From Nonomuraea glycinis (GTDB lineage: Bacteria; Actinomycetota; Actinomycetes; Streptosporangiales; Streptosporangiaceae): a stretch of 64,000 bases of DNA. Positions 43,238-51,058 of this stretch are shown here, piece by piece (position 1 is the first letter of the stretch; each line of letters begins with the position of its first letter). The position numbers were made by a program, and so were the translations under genes. The DNA lies in the NCBI RefSeq assembly GCF_014646515.1, contig NZ_BMNK01000024.1, positions 2,045-66,044 on the forward strand, given 5' to 3'. Under the pieces are notes generated by a model that saw only the letters and a program-made list of their open reading frames with translations, searched no databases and had not been told where the DNA came from.

Positions 43238-43665
43238 TCACACGCGCCCGGCCACCCGGAACCAGACCGATCCGCCGGTCGTGTCCGGATGCGCGCCCCA
43301 TGCGGTAGCGAGCAGGTCCACCAGCCAGAGGCCGCGTCCGCCGTCGTCGTCGGCACTCGGCACGCGCACCGCTGGCGAGCTGGTGGTCGATCCACCGTCG
43401 CACACCTCCACGCGGACGCCTCCGGCCTCGCAGGCCATCCGCACTGTCACCCGACCGTCCTTCGCGCGTCCCGAGTCCGAATGCGCGACCGCATTGGTGA
43501 CCACTCGCTGAGCAGCAGCACCACATCGTCGAGGACAGGAGCGGCTATTCGCTCTCCCAGCAGGCCGCGTGCCCACTCCCGGGCCTCGGTTACGGACCTC
43601 TCCGCTCCGGGGAACTCCCGCAGCCAGGTGCCGGTACGACCACGGATCGGCTCACAGGCCTTCAT
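43238..43665 (-). pseudogene. Frameshifted SpoIIAB/RsbW-type ATP-binding (anti-sigma-like) gene
   Basis: ATG 43665, after GGAGGTG, opens a frame with the GAERSVTEAREWARGLL start of HATPase_c_2 proteins up to LLLSE. The family's next block, VTNAVAHSDSG (N-box), then GGRGLWLVDLLATAWG (G-box), lies one frame away. The shift is near 43500-43506 and needs one missing base between GAG and TGG, which would restore SELVTNAV. The protein is broken unless the base loss is an assembly error. It overlaps the stop of the gene upstream (ATGA). AbaA-type clusters pair such a gene with XRE and DUF397 proteins. Confidence 0.8.
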
Positions 43666-43949
43666 GGGGACACCTCCGCCAGAATGATGTCTGCGGCGTT
43701 GTCGGCGTGGGCGACCACCCATCTGTCCCGCCGCCACAACGTCGCCCACCACGGCCGCCAGGTGAAGACCCAGCCGCAACGGCGCCGGATGACTGTGATC
43801 CGGATCGGGCCGCCGGCCGCCCGCTTGATCTCCAGGATCGGCTGCCCGCCCGACGGAAGGACCAGTGAGGCGCAGACGCCCAGACCTCGCAGATCCCAGC
43901 CCAGTCGAACCAGGTGAACGACCCTCTCGTACTGCTCGCCCGCTGTCAT
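43662..43949 (-). CDS. Conserved hypothetical protein of the anti-sigma/XRE cluster
   Basis: A 95-residue protein, ATG 43949 after GGAGGCGATC. It has no membrane helix, is rich in Arg and Trp in the second half (VFTWRPWWATLWRRDRW) and ends ADNAADIILAEV. Its start codon context and overlap with the ATP-binding gene show it is translated. I recall similar proteins beside WhiJ/AbaA-type genes in Streptosporangiaceae; function unknown. Confidence 0.7.
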   Translation of the reverse strand: MTAGEQYERVVHLVRLGWDLRGLGVCASLVLPSGGQPILEIKRAAGGPIRITVIRRRCGWVFTWRPWWATLWRRDRWVVAHADNAADIILAEVSP

Positions 43950-44296
43950 TGATCGCCTCCATCGTGGAGACCCCGGCCTCCCGGCCGCAGTCCTCGACGT
44001 TCCCGCCCTCCGGGGATTTCTCCGCGACCGCGACCAAAGGCGGAGGAGGATGCCGCCACGCCTTCTGCGGTCGTTTTTCGAGCCGCTGAGAAAGTGGAAC
44101 CATGCCTTTCTCGGCGATTCACGAAACGGAAGGTTCGCGCCTTGACTGCCTTTCCATTATTAGGTCGGCGAGTGGTTCAACAGTCCGAAACAGCAGGGGT
44201 CATGACACTCCCTGGCCTGTCCTGGCCTGTCCTGGCCTGGATGCGGCATGACGAATCGAATATCGAGCTAATTTGTCTAATTCGGGAGGAAATTCA
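43950..44296. other. 347-bp divergent intergenic region with a 10-bp triplicate
   Basis: The gap separates the two halves of the WhiJ/AbaA-type cluster and is less GC-rich near 44140-44170 and 44250-44295. Three adjacent copies of CCTGGCCTGK lie at 44211-44240. Promoters for both directions should be here; TAATTT about 20 bases before the XRE ribosome site is a candidate -10. No gene is visible. Confidence 0.55.
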
Positions 44297-45069
44297 ATGG
44301 ACGTTGTGCCGTCTCTCGACCCCAGATCCCCGAGGGTGCGCTTCGGCGCCGAGCTACGCCGCCTGCGGGAGGCGGCGCAGCTCTCGCAGGCCGCGGTGGC
44401 GGCACGCCTCGGCTGCACCCAGACCCAGGTGAGCCGCCTGGAAAAGGCGACCCGGACCCCGTCGAAGTCCGATGCCGAACGGCTGGACCGGCTCTTCGGC
44501 CCGTCCGATGGCGTCTCCTTCACTCGGCTCTTCCAGCGCACTGTCACCCAGCCCGGCGGCCCGCTCTGGTTCCGCGGCTGGGTCGAGGAGATCGAGCCCA
44601 CCGCCCGCATCCTCCGCTCCTGGGACCCCCTCCTGATCCCTGGCCTCCTTCAGACAGAGGTATACGCCCGGCACCTCTTCAGCAGGCCCCGCAGATCACC
44701 TCTGCCGAGGTGGAGGAGCGCGTCCAGGCCCGCATGCATCGCAAGAGGATCCTCGACCGAGATAACCCTCCGCTCGTTCTCGTGCTCATCGACGCGGGCG
44801 TGCTGCGCCGCAAGGTCGGCGGAGTCGAACTGATGCGCGACCAACTCCACTACTTGCTGGAGGTCGTTCAGGTGCCGACCGTTTCCCTCCAGGTAGTCAG
44901 CCAGGACTGCCTCACCGGTCTAATGGGTGCCTTTACTATCGCCGAGCTTCCGGGCGGGCAGCCGGATGCCATTCATGCGGAATCCTCCGCGGAGGGACAA
45001 GTCACCACAGATCTCGATACCGTGACTGCGATGTGGAACCGCTACGAGGCGATCCGGCTCTTACCTTGA
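44297..45069 (+). pseudogene. Frameshifted XRE-type regulator with DUF5753 domain (WhiJ-like)
   Basis: ATG 44297 after GGGAGGAAAT starts an HTH domain (FGAELRRLREAAQLSQAAVAARLG, residues 15-65) and the first part of DUF5753 up to LLIPGLLQTEVYARHLF. The rest of DUF5753 (SAEVEERVQARMHRKRIL to NRYEAIRLLP) continues one frame back, from about 44680 to the stop at 45069. One missing base near 44680 explains it. The first frame alone stops at 44833. Complete homologs are about 260-290 residues, the size of the joined parts. The DUF397 partner follows intact. Confidence 0.85.
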
Positions 45070-45108
45070 GCACGTATCCCTCCAAATGATCGAGAAAGCG
45101 AGACTCGA

Positions 45109-45315
45109 ATGGACCTGAGCGCTGCCGTATGGCGCAAGTCATCCCATTCGGGAGACAGCGGTGGTCAGTGCGTCGAAGTTGCTACCAATCTGCCCGGGGT
45201 GGTCGCCGTACGCGACAGTAAGGACCCGAACGGCGCCAAGCTGGCCTTCACCCTCGCCGAATGGAAGGCGTTCCTCGGCGGCGTCAGGGCCGGTGAGTTC
45301 GACTCCTTGGCGTGA
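45109..45315 (+). CDS. DUF397 protein
   Basis: A 68-residue protein with the family core: AVWRKSSHSGDSGGQCVEVA, VAVRDSKDPNGAKLAF, and EWKAFLGGVRAGEFD. DUF397 genes sit next to XRE/WhiJ-like regulators and act with them in developmental or antibiotic control in Streptomyces; direct biochemical function unknown. Intact here although its XRE neighbour is broken. Confidence 0.95.
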   Translation: MDLSAAVWRKSSHSGDSGGQCVEVATNLPGVVAVRDSKDPNGAKLAFTLAEWKAFLGGVRAGEFDSLA

Positions 45316-45485
45316 CCACCGCACTTCTGTTCTCCCCGCGCCGTTCTCGCCAACCAGGGCAATCACGGCACCGGCCGGCCGGCGGGTCTCCGCAGCCGAC
45401 CTTGATCGGCGGCGCTAGCACGCCTTTTCCTCTCTTCCTGCCCGAAGCATCTGACCCAGCGGCGCTCGCCTTCCGCTCGGGGGTG

Positions 45486-45537
45486 CAGGGGGCCGGCGGC
45501 CCCCTGCCAGGGGGTGCGGGGGGGCTTGGCCCCCCGC
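45486..45537. terminator. Two G-tract hairpins, terminator-like
   Basis: CAGGGGGCC (45486-45494) with GGCCCCCTG (45498-45506), then GCGGGGGG (45516-45523) with CCCCCCGC (45530-45537). Such paired G/C-tract hairpins with a GGGGGTGC lead recur in actinomycete genomes between transcription units. Confidence 0.6.
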
Positions 45538-45649
45538 TGGGGGAGCCCGAGCTGCCTTCGCGCGTAGCGGGTTTCCGGCGAGGACCTTGCCTTTGAGCGG
45601 CGTACGGTCAGCGTCTTGGAGCGGCGAACCGGTCAGTGCAGCTGAAGCG

Positions 45650-45692
45650 TTGACGTTTGTTGGTATGGACGCCAAACTAATTCTCAAGTTTG
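45650..45692 (+). promoter_or_regulatory. Promoter and ROK-type operator of the GH31 operon
   Basis: TTGACG (45650-45655) is a -35 candidate. CAAACT (45673-45678) and AGTTTG (45687-45692) are inverted around eight bases and cover the -10 place 17 bases downstream. CAAACT/AGTTTG arms are what I would expect of a ROK-family repressor, and a ROK gene is in the locus. Confidence 0.55.
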
Positions 45693-45715
45693 CGCCGTCC
45701 CGCTAAGGAGCGTCC

Positions 45716-48073
45716 ATGCCCTATCGCCCCCCGCTGGTGGCGCACGAGTACTTCGTCGCCGATCCGCCTGAGCTGCCGGTTCGTGCGCATGGTGAGGGTG
45801 GGTTGTCCGCGCTGACCGCCGCCGAGCTGGTGGCCGTCGACGCGGCCGGAGTCATGCTCAAGGCCGTGACCACGGCGGAGGAGACCCTGGTCGTGCAGAT
45901 CGGGGTGGCCGGTGAGGGGGTGATCCGGGTCCGGCTGAGCGAGAACGCGGACGCCAGGCCCCGGTCGGAGCGGGCGATCCGGCTGGTGACCCCTGGCACG
46001 TACCGGGGGGCGCGGGCCGAGGTGGTGCCCGGGGAGCCGATCGTGGTCGACGCGGGCTCCCTGCGGGCCGAGATCCAACTCGCGCCGTGGCAGCTGCGCT
46101 TCACCGACGCCTCCGGTGCCACGCTGGTCGAGCAGGATCGCGGGCACACCGACATCAGCGGGCGCCTGCGTACGCTGCCGTTCGGCAGGTCGGTGGCCGG
46201 TGGCGCGGCGGTGGCCTTCCACGAGAGCTTCGCCGCCGCCCCCGATGAGGCGTTCACCGGTTTCGGTGAGTCGTTCACGCCGCTGGACAAGCGGGGGCAG
46301 CGGCCGATCATGTGGAACTTCGACGCGTTCGGCGCCGAGTCGCAGCGCGCGTACAAGAACGTGCCCTTCTACCTGTCGAGCAAGGGCTACGGGATCTTGG
46401 TCGACAGCGGGGCGCCGACCGAGTTCGACGTGTGCCAGTCGACGCACAGTGTCGTGCAGATCGTGGTGCCCGACGACGTGCTGGACTACTACGTGATCGC
46501 CGGACCGACGCCGCCGGAGGTGCTGGACCGGTTCGACGGGCTGACCTGCCGGCCTGAGCTGCCGCCGAAGTGGGCGTTCGGCACCTGGATCTCCTCCGGG
46601 TTCTGCGTGGACAGCCAGGAGCGGGTGTTGGCCAGGGCACGCACGATCAGGGAGCGCGGCATCCCGTGTGACGTGCTGCATCTGGACACCTACTGGCAGA
46701 GCAAGGACCACTGGTCGGACCTGCGGTGGGATCCGGTCAACTTTCCCGAGCCCGAGGCGATGCTCGACGAGCTCGACGGGATGGGGTTCAAGGTCTGCCT
46801 CTGGATGAACCCGTACATCTCCCACCTGAGCCCGGTGTTCACCGAGGCCGCCGACGCCGGATATTTCCTGAAAAATCGGGATGGTGGGGTGTACGTGGCC
46901 GACACCTGGCACAGCTCCCACCCGCGCTGCGGCATCGTCGACTTCACCAACCCGGACGCCGCCCGCTGGTACCAGGGCCTGCTCCGGACCCTCCTCCAGC
47001 AGGGGGTGCAGGCCTTCAAGACCGACTTCGCCGAGGGAGTGCCGCACGACGCGGTCGCCTTCGACGGTATGACCGGCACGGACCTGCACAACGTCTACAC
47101 CCTGCTCTTCAACGACGCCGTCGCCGCCGTCACCCGCGAGGTGCACGGCCACAGTCTGGTCTGGGCGCGCTCGTCCTTCCTGGGCGGTCAGCGGCACAGC
47201 GCCCAATGGGGCGGCGACACCTTCACCAGCTACGCGGCCATGGGCAGCACCATCCGGGGCGGGCTGGCGCACGGCCTGTCCGGCGTGCCGTTCTGGAGCC
47301 ACGACGCCGGGGGGTTCACCGGCAGGCCCACCGACGACCTGTTCGTCCGCTGGACCCAGTTCGGCGCGCTGTCGCCGCTGCTGCGCCTGCACGGCACCAC
47401 CAGCCGGGAGCCGTGGGAGTTCCCGGCCGTCGAAGAGCAGGTGGTGGCGGCGCTGAAGCTGCGATACCGGCTGATGCCGTACATCTACTCGGCGGCCGTC
47501 GAGGCCGCCAGGACCGGCGCGCCGATGATGCGCGCGCTCTGCGTGGACCACCCGCAGGACCCGGTCGCCTGGCAGGCCGACCTGGAGTATCTGCTCGGCC
47601 GTGACCTGCTGGTGGCGCCGATGATCTCGCCCGAGGGCACCCGGGCGGTCTACCTGCCGGCGGGGGAGTGGGTGGACTACTGGACGGGCGAGGTGCACAG
47701 CGGCTCCCGGTACATCACCGTCAGCAAACCGCTGGAGCAGATCCCGCTGTTCGTCCGGTACGGCGCGCTCATCCCGGTCACCGAGTCCGCTGACACCGAG
47801 TCCGCTGGCACCGAGTCCGCTGGCACCGAGCCCGATGACACTGGGCCCGGCGACACCGTGAGCACGCCGGACCGGATCACGCTGGTCGCCTTCGGGGGCG
47901 GCGACCGGCGGATGCGGATCCACGACACCGACGGCGAGACCGTCGTCGTGGCCACCCGGGACGGTGACACGCTCCGCGTGGCCGTCACCGGGCGGAAACG
48001 GGTCGCCGCCGTCGAGTTCGCCCCGGTGGCGGGTGCTCCCGGCCGGGCCGTCATCATTCAGGAGGAATCATGA
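45716..48073 (+). CDS. yicI: GH31 alpha-xylosidase (YicI-like)
   Basis: A 785-residue family 31 enzyme without signal peptide. The nucleophile is the Asp in FKTDFAEG, where YicI has KTDFGE; WARSSFLGGQRHSAQWGGD and FWSHDAGGF give the acid/base and product-binding loops and are closer to E. coli YicI than to alpha-glucosidases. It would remove alpha-xylose from xyloglucan fragments such as isoprimeverose after import. TAAGGAG precedes the ATG. The C-terminal beta domain contains a Thr-Glu-Ser-Ala-Gly repeat. ATGA overlap with the lipoprotein gene. Confidence 0.9.
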   Translation: MPYRPPLVAHEYFVADPPELPVRAHGEGGLSALTAAELVAVDAAGVMLKAVTTAEETLVVQIGVAGEGVIRVRLSENADARPRSERAIRLVTPGTYRGARAEVVPGEPIVVDAGSLRAEIQLAPWQLRFTDASGATLVEQDRGHTDISGRLRTLPFGRSVAGGAAVAFHESFAAAPDEAFTGFGESFTPLDKRGQRPIMWNFDAFGAESQRAYKNVPFYLSSKGYGILVDSGAPTEFDVCQSTHSVVQIVVPDDVLDYYVIAGPTPPEVLDRFDGLTCRPELPPKWAFGTWISSGFCVDSQERVLARARTIRERGIPCDVLHLDTYWQSKDHWSDLRWDPVNFPEPEAMLDELDGMGFKVCLWMNPYISHLSPVFTEAADAGYFLKNRDGGVYVADTWHSSHPRCGIVDFTNPDAARWYQGLLRTLLQQGVQAFKTDFAEGVPHDAVAFDGMTGTDLHNVYTLLFNDAVAAVTREVHGHSLVWARSSFLGGQRHSAQWGGDTFTSYAAMGSTIRGGLAHGLSGVPFWSHDAGGFTGRPTDDLFVRWTQFGALSPLLRLHGTTSREPWEFPAVEEQVVAALKLRYRLMPYIYSAAVEAARTGAPMMRALCVDHPQDPVAWQADLEYLLGRDLLVAPMISPEGTRAVYLPAGEWVDYWTGEVHSGSRYITVSKPLEQIPLFVRYGALIPVTESADTESAGTESAGTEPDDTGPGDTVSTPDRITLVAFGGGDRRMRIHDTDGETVVVATRDGDTLRVAVTGRKRVAAVEFAPVAGAPGRAVIIQEES
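47780..47854. repeat. 15-bp tandem repeat in the GH31 C-terminal domain
   Basis: Five units of 15 bp code for TESAD, TESAG, TESAG, TEPDD and TGPGD. They sit in a surface loop before the last beta strands. Confidence 0.9.
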
Positions 48074-49359
48074 TCAGGAAAATGGCGGCACTGGCGGCCG
48101 TGCTGCTCGCCCTGACGGCCTGCGGCTCCGGCGCGGAGGCCCCCAAGAGCGGCGAGGCCCGGGTGCTCAAACTCTGGCACTACGAGGGCGCCGACAGCGC
48201 CATGGGCAAGGCGTGGGCCGAGGCGATCAAGAAGTTCGAGGCCGCGCATCCCGGCGTGCGGGTCGAGTTCGAGGCGAAGGGCTTCGAGCAGATCCAGAAG
48301 ACGGCGAGCATGGTGCTCAACTCCGACGAGGCCCCCGACCTCATGGAGTACAACAAGGGCAACGCCACCGCTGGCCTGCTGTCCAAGCAGGGCCTGATCG
48401 CCGACCTCAGCGCGGAGGTGACCAAGCGCGGCTGGGACAAGCTGCTGCCGGGCGGCCTGGCGACCACCGCGAAGTACGACGACCGCGGCGTCATGGGATC
48501 CGGCAAGTGGTACGGCCTGCCCAACTACGGCGAGTTCGTGATGGTCTACTACAACAAGGACCTGTTCAAGAAGCACAAGGTCGAGGTGCCCACCACCTTC
48601 GAGGAGTTCACGGCCGCGCTGGACACCTTCGTCAAGGCCGGGGTGACGCCGATCGCCTCCGCCGGGGCCGAGTACCCGGCCCAGCAGATCGTCTATCAGC
48701 TCGCGCTGTCCAAGGTGCAGCGGCCGTGGGTGGACGCCTACCAGATCTACAACGGCAAGGTCGACTTCCACGGCCCCGAGTTCACCTACGGCACGCGGAC
48801 CTTCGCCGACTGGGTGAGCAAGGGCTACCTCGACAAGAAGTCCTCCGGGCTCAAGGCCGAGGACATGGGCGTGGCGTTCATGAAGGGCGAGTTCCCCGTC
48901 ATGATCAGCGGAAGCTGGTGGTACGGCAGGGTCGTCGAGGAGGCCACCTCGTTCGAGTGGGGACACTTCCTGTTCCCCGGCACCACCATGGCCCCCGGCT
49001 CCAGCGGCAACCTCTGGGTCGTCCCGGAGAAGTCCGAGAACAAGGACCTGGCCTACGACTTCATCGACCTCACGATGACCAAGGACATCCAGAACCTGCT
49101 CGGCAACTCCGGCGGCGTGCCGGTCGCGGCCGACCCGGCGGCGATCACGGACGCCAAGAGCAAGGAGCTCATCGAGACCTTCAACAAGCTGACGGCCCAG
49201 GACGGGCTGGCGTTCTACCCCGACTGGCCCGCCCCCGGCTACTACGACGTGCTGGTCGCGGGCACGCAGAACCTCATCAACGGCAGCAAGACGCCCGACC
49301 AGGTGCTGGACGAGATCGCCAAGCCGTACGAGGACAACCTCGCGGACCTCGGCAACTAG
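48070..49359 (+). CDS. Sugar-binding lipoprotein of a carbohydrate ABC importer
   Basis: A 429-residue family 1 solute-binding protein. Lipobox LTAC with Cys18; GYGLPNYGEFVMVYYNKDLF-like residues (YGLPNYGEFVMVYYNKDLF) mark the family 1 hinge. ATG after AGGAGGAATC. Bound sugar by context: a xyloglucan or xylo-/gluco-oligosaccharide, because it lies between alpha-xylosidase and GH3 genes. Confidence 0.93.
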   Translation: MIRKMAALAAVLLALTACGSGAEAPKSGEARVLKLWHYEGADSAMGKAWAEAIKKFEAAHPGVRVEFEAKGFEQIQKTASMVLNSDEAPDLMEYNKGNATAGLLSKQGLIADLSAEVTKRGWDKLLPGGLATTAKYDDRGVMGSGKWYGLPNYGEFVMVYYNKDLFKKHKVEVPTTFEEFTAALDTFVKAGVTPIASAGAEYPAQQIVYQLALSKVQRPWVDAYQIYNGKVDFHGPEFTYGTRTFADWVSKGYLDKKSSGLKAEDMGVAFMKGEFPVMISGSWWYGRVVEEATSFEWGHFLFPGTTMAPGSSGNLWVVPEKSENKDLAYDFIDLTMTKDIQNLLGNSGGVPVAADPAAITDAKSKELIETFNKLTAQDGLAFYPDWPAPGYYDVLVAGTQNLINGSKTPDQVLDEIAKPYEDNLADLGN

Positions 49360-50223
49360 ATGAACAACCGCACCAAGGGCTACTGGCCCTATCTGGTGCC
49401 CAGCCTGATCCTGTTCCTGGGCGTCATCGTGGTGCCGTTCCTGATGAACCTGGGCGTGAGCTTCACCCGCTGGTCGGGGGTGGGCACGCCCAGGTGGATC
49501 GGCCTGGACAACTACACCCGGCTGCTGGCGGACGAGCGCTTCTGGCTGTCGTTCCAGAACAACGTGGCGCTCATCGTGGCCATGGCGATCGTGCCGGCGG
49601 CGTTCGGTCTGCTGCTGGCGGCCGCTCTGTTCGACTTCATCGGCAAGCGGTTCGGCCCGCGCACGGCCAGTGCGCTGCGCGCCATGTACTACCTGCCGCA
49701 GGTGCTGCCGGTGGCGGTGGCGGGCGTCGTGTGGGGCTGGCTGCTGCATCCCTCGTACGGCGCGATCAACCGGGCGCTGGGCCTGGACCTCGACTGGCTC
49801 GGCGACCCGGATCTGGCGCTGGCCACGGTGATGGCGGTGATGGTCTGGTTCCAGCTCGGCTATCCGGTGGTGATCTTCATGGCAGGGCTGCAGCGGGTGG
49901 ATCCGGCCTTCTACGAGGCGGCCGAGCTCGACGGGGCCTCCTGGTGGCGCCGGGTCTGGCACATCACCATCCCGCAGATCCGGCCGGAGATCTTCGTGGT
50001 GCTGCTGACCTGCACGATCGCCGCGCTGAAGGTGTTCGGCCCGATCTTCGTGCTGACCCGCGGCGGGCCAGGAAACGCCACGATGGTGCCGTCGTACTTC
50101 TCCTATCTGAACTTCTTCCAGAAGAGCAACGTGGGGTACGGCTCCGCCATCGCCACCGTGCTGGCCGTGATCATCATCGTGGTCACCTTCCTGTTCCTGC
50201 GCCTGCAGGAGCGTGAGCGGTGA
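49360..50223 (+). CDS. Sugar ABC transporter permease (MalF-like)
   Basis: A 287-residue permease with six helices. The EAA loop reads YEAAELDGASWWRRVWHITIPQIRP. Begins directly after the binding-protein stop and overlaps the next permease by four bases. No ATPase gene is present; such systems use a shared MsiK-type ATPase in actinobacteria. Confidence 0.94.
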   Translation: MNNRTKGYWPYLVPSLILFLGVIVVPFLMNLGVSFTRWSGVGTPRWIGLDNYTRLLADERFWLSFQNNVALIVAMAIVPAAFGLLLAAALFDFIGKRFGPRTASALRAMYYLPQVLPVAVAGVVWGWLLHPSYGAINRALGLDLDWLGDPDLALATVMAVMVWFQLGYPVVIFMAGLQRVDPAFYEAAELDGASWWRRVWHITIPQIRPEIFVVLLTCTIAALKVFGPIFVLTRGGPGNATMVPSYFSYLNFFQKSNVGYGSAIATVLAVIIIVVTFLFLRLQERER

Positions 50224-51041
50224 GGGGGCCCGGACGCTGGGCCGTGCTGGCGGCGCTGACCGTGCTGGCGGTCGTGATGATGTTCCCGTTCGTCATCGTG
50301 GCGATCAACGCCGTGAAGTCGCCCGCCGAGTACAGCTCGGCGGGTCCGCTGAGCCTGCCCGACGGGCTCTACGTGCAGGGCATCATCGACTTCTGGCAGC
50401 GGGTCGACTTCGGCCAGAAGCTCTGGAACAGCCTGCTGATCAGCGGCTCGGTCGCGGTGCTGGCCGTGGTGCTGTCGGTGCTCAACGCCTACGCCCTCGG
50501 CATCGGCCGGGTGCGGGGCAGGCTGTCGATCCTGGTGTTGTTCCTGGTGGCCAACACGCTGCCGCAGGAGGCGCTGGCCTACCCGCTCTACTACCTGGCC
50601 AAGGAGTTCGGGCTGTACGACACCAAGCTGTCGATGATCATCATCTTCACGGTGATCCAGGCGGCGTTCGGGACCTACCTGCTCAGCGCCGTGCTGGGCC
50701 AGTTCCCGAAGGAGATCCTGGAGGCCGCGGCGATCGACGGGGCCGGGCGGTTCCGCTCGCTGATCCGGGTCGTGGTGCCGATCAGCAGGCCGACGCTGAG
50801 CGTCCTGCTGATCTTCTTCTTCATCTGGACCTGGAACGAGTTCTTCCTGCCGTTGATCTTCCTGATCTCCAACGACAACCAGACCGTGCCGGTCGCCCTG
50901 GGCATCCTGCAAGGGGAGAGGTACATGGACGCCACCATGTCCAGCGCCTCGGCCCTGCTGGGGATCGTGCCGGCGGTCGCCTTCTTCCTGATCTTCCAGC
51001 GCACGCTCACCCGTGGCATCACGGTCGGAGCCGTGAAGTGA
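50220..51041 (+). CDS. Sugar ABC transporter permease (MalG-like)
   Basis: A 273-residue partner permease with six helices and EAA loop LEAAAIDGAGRFRSLIRVVVPISRP. GTG 50220 overlaps the previous stop as GTGA. The secreted GH3 follows 17 bases later. Confidence 0.94.
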   Translation: MRGPGRWAVLAALTVLAVVMMFPFVIVAINAVKSPAEYSSAGPLSLPDGLYVQGIIDFWQRVDFGQKLWNSLLISGSVAVLAVVLSVLNAYALGIGRVRGRLSILVLFLVANTLPQEALAYPLYYLAKEFGLYDTKLSMIIIFTVIQAAFGTYLLSAVLGQFPKEILEAAAIDGAGRFRSLIRVVVPISRPTLSVLLIFFFIWTWNEFFLPLIFLISNDNQTVPVALGILQGERYMDATMSSASALLGIVPAVAFFLIFQRTLTRGITVGAVK

Positions 51042-51058
51042 TCCCGAGGAGACCCCCC

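Larger units (their letters stand above)
45316..45715. other. 400-bp intergenic region
   Basis: After DUF397 the region holds no credible gene. A run of G-rich hairpins occupies 45486-45537, and the promoter/operator of the glycosidase operon lies at its right end. An open frame at 45312-45596 has no start signal and is made of repeats. Confidence 0.6.

Noticed and set aside
43071..43526. 151-codon frame overlapping the anti-sigma-like gene
   Set aside because: Third-frame shadow; the two frames that carry the HATPase motifs explain the region.
45312..45596. 94-codon frame after DUF397
   Set aside because: Runs through G-tract hairpins, has no start signal and no protein-like composition.
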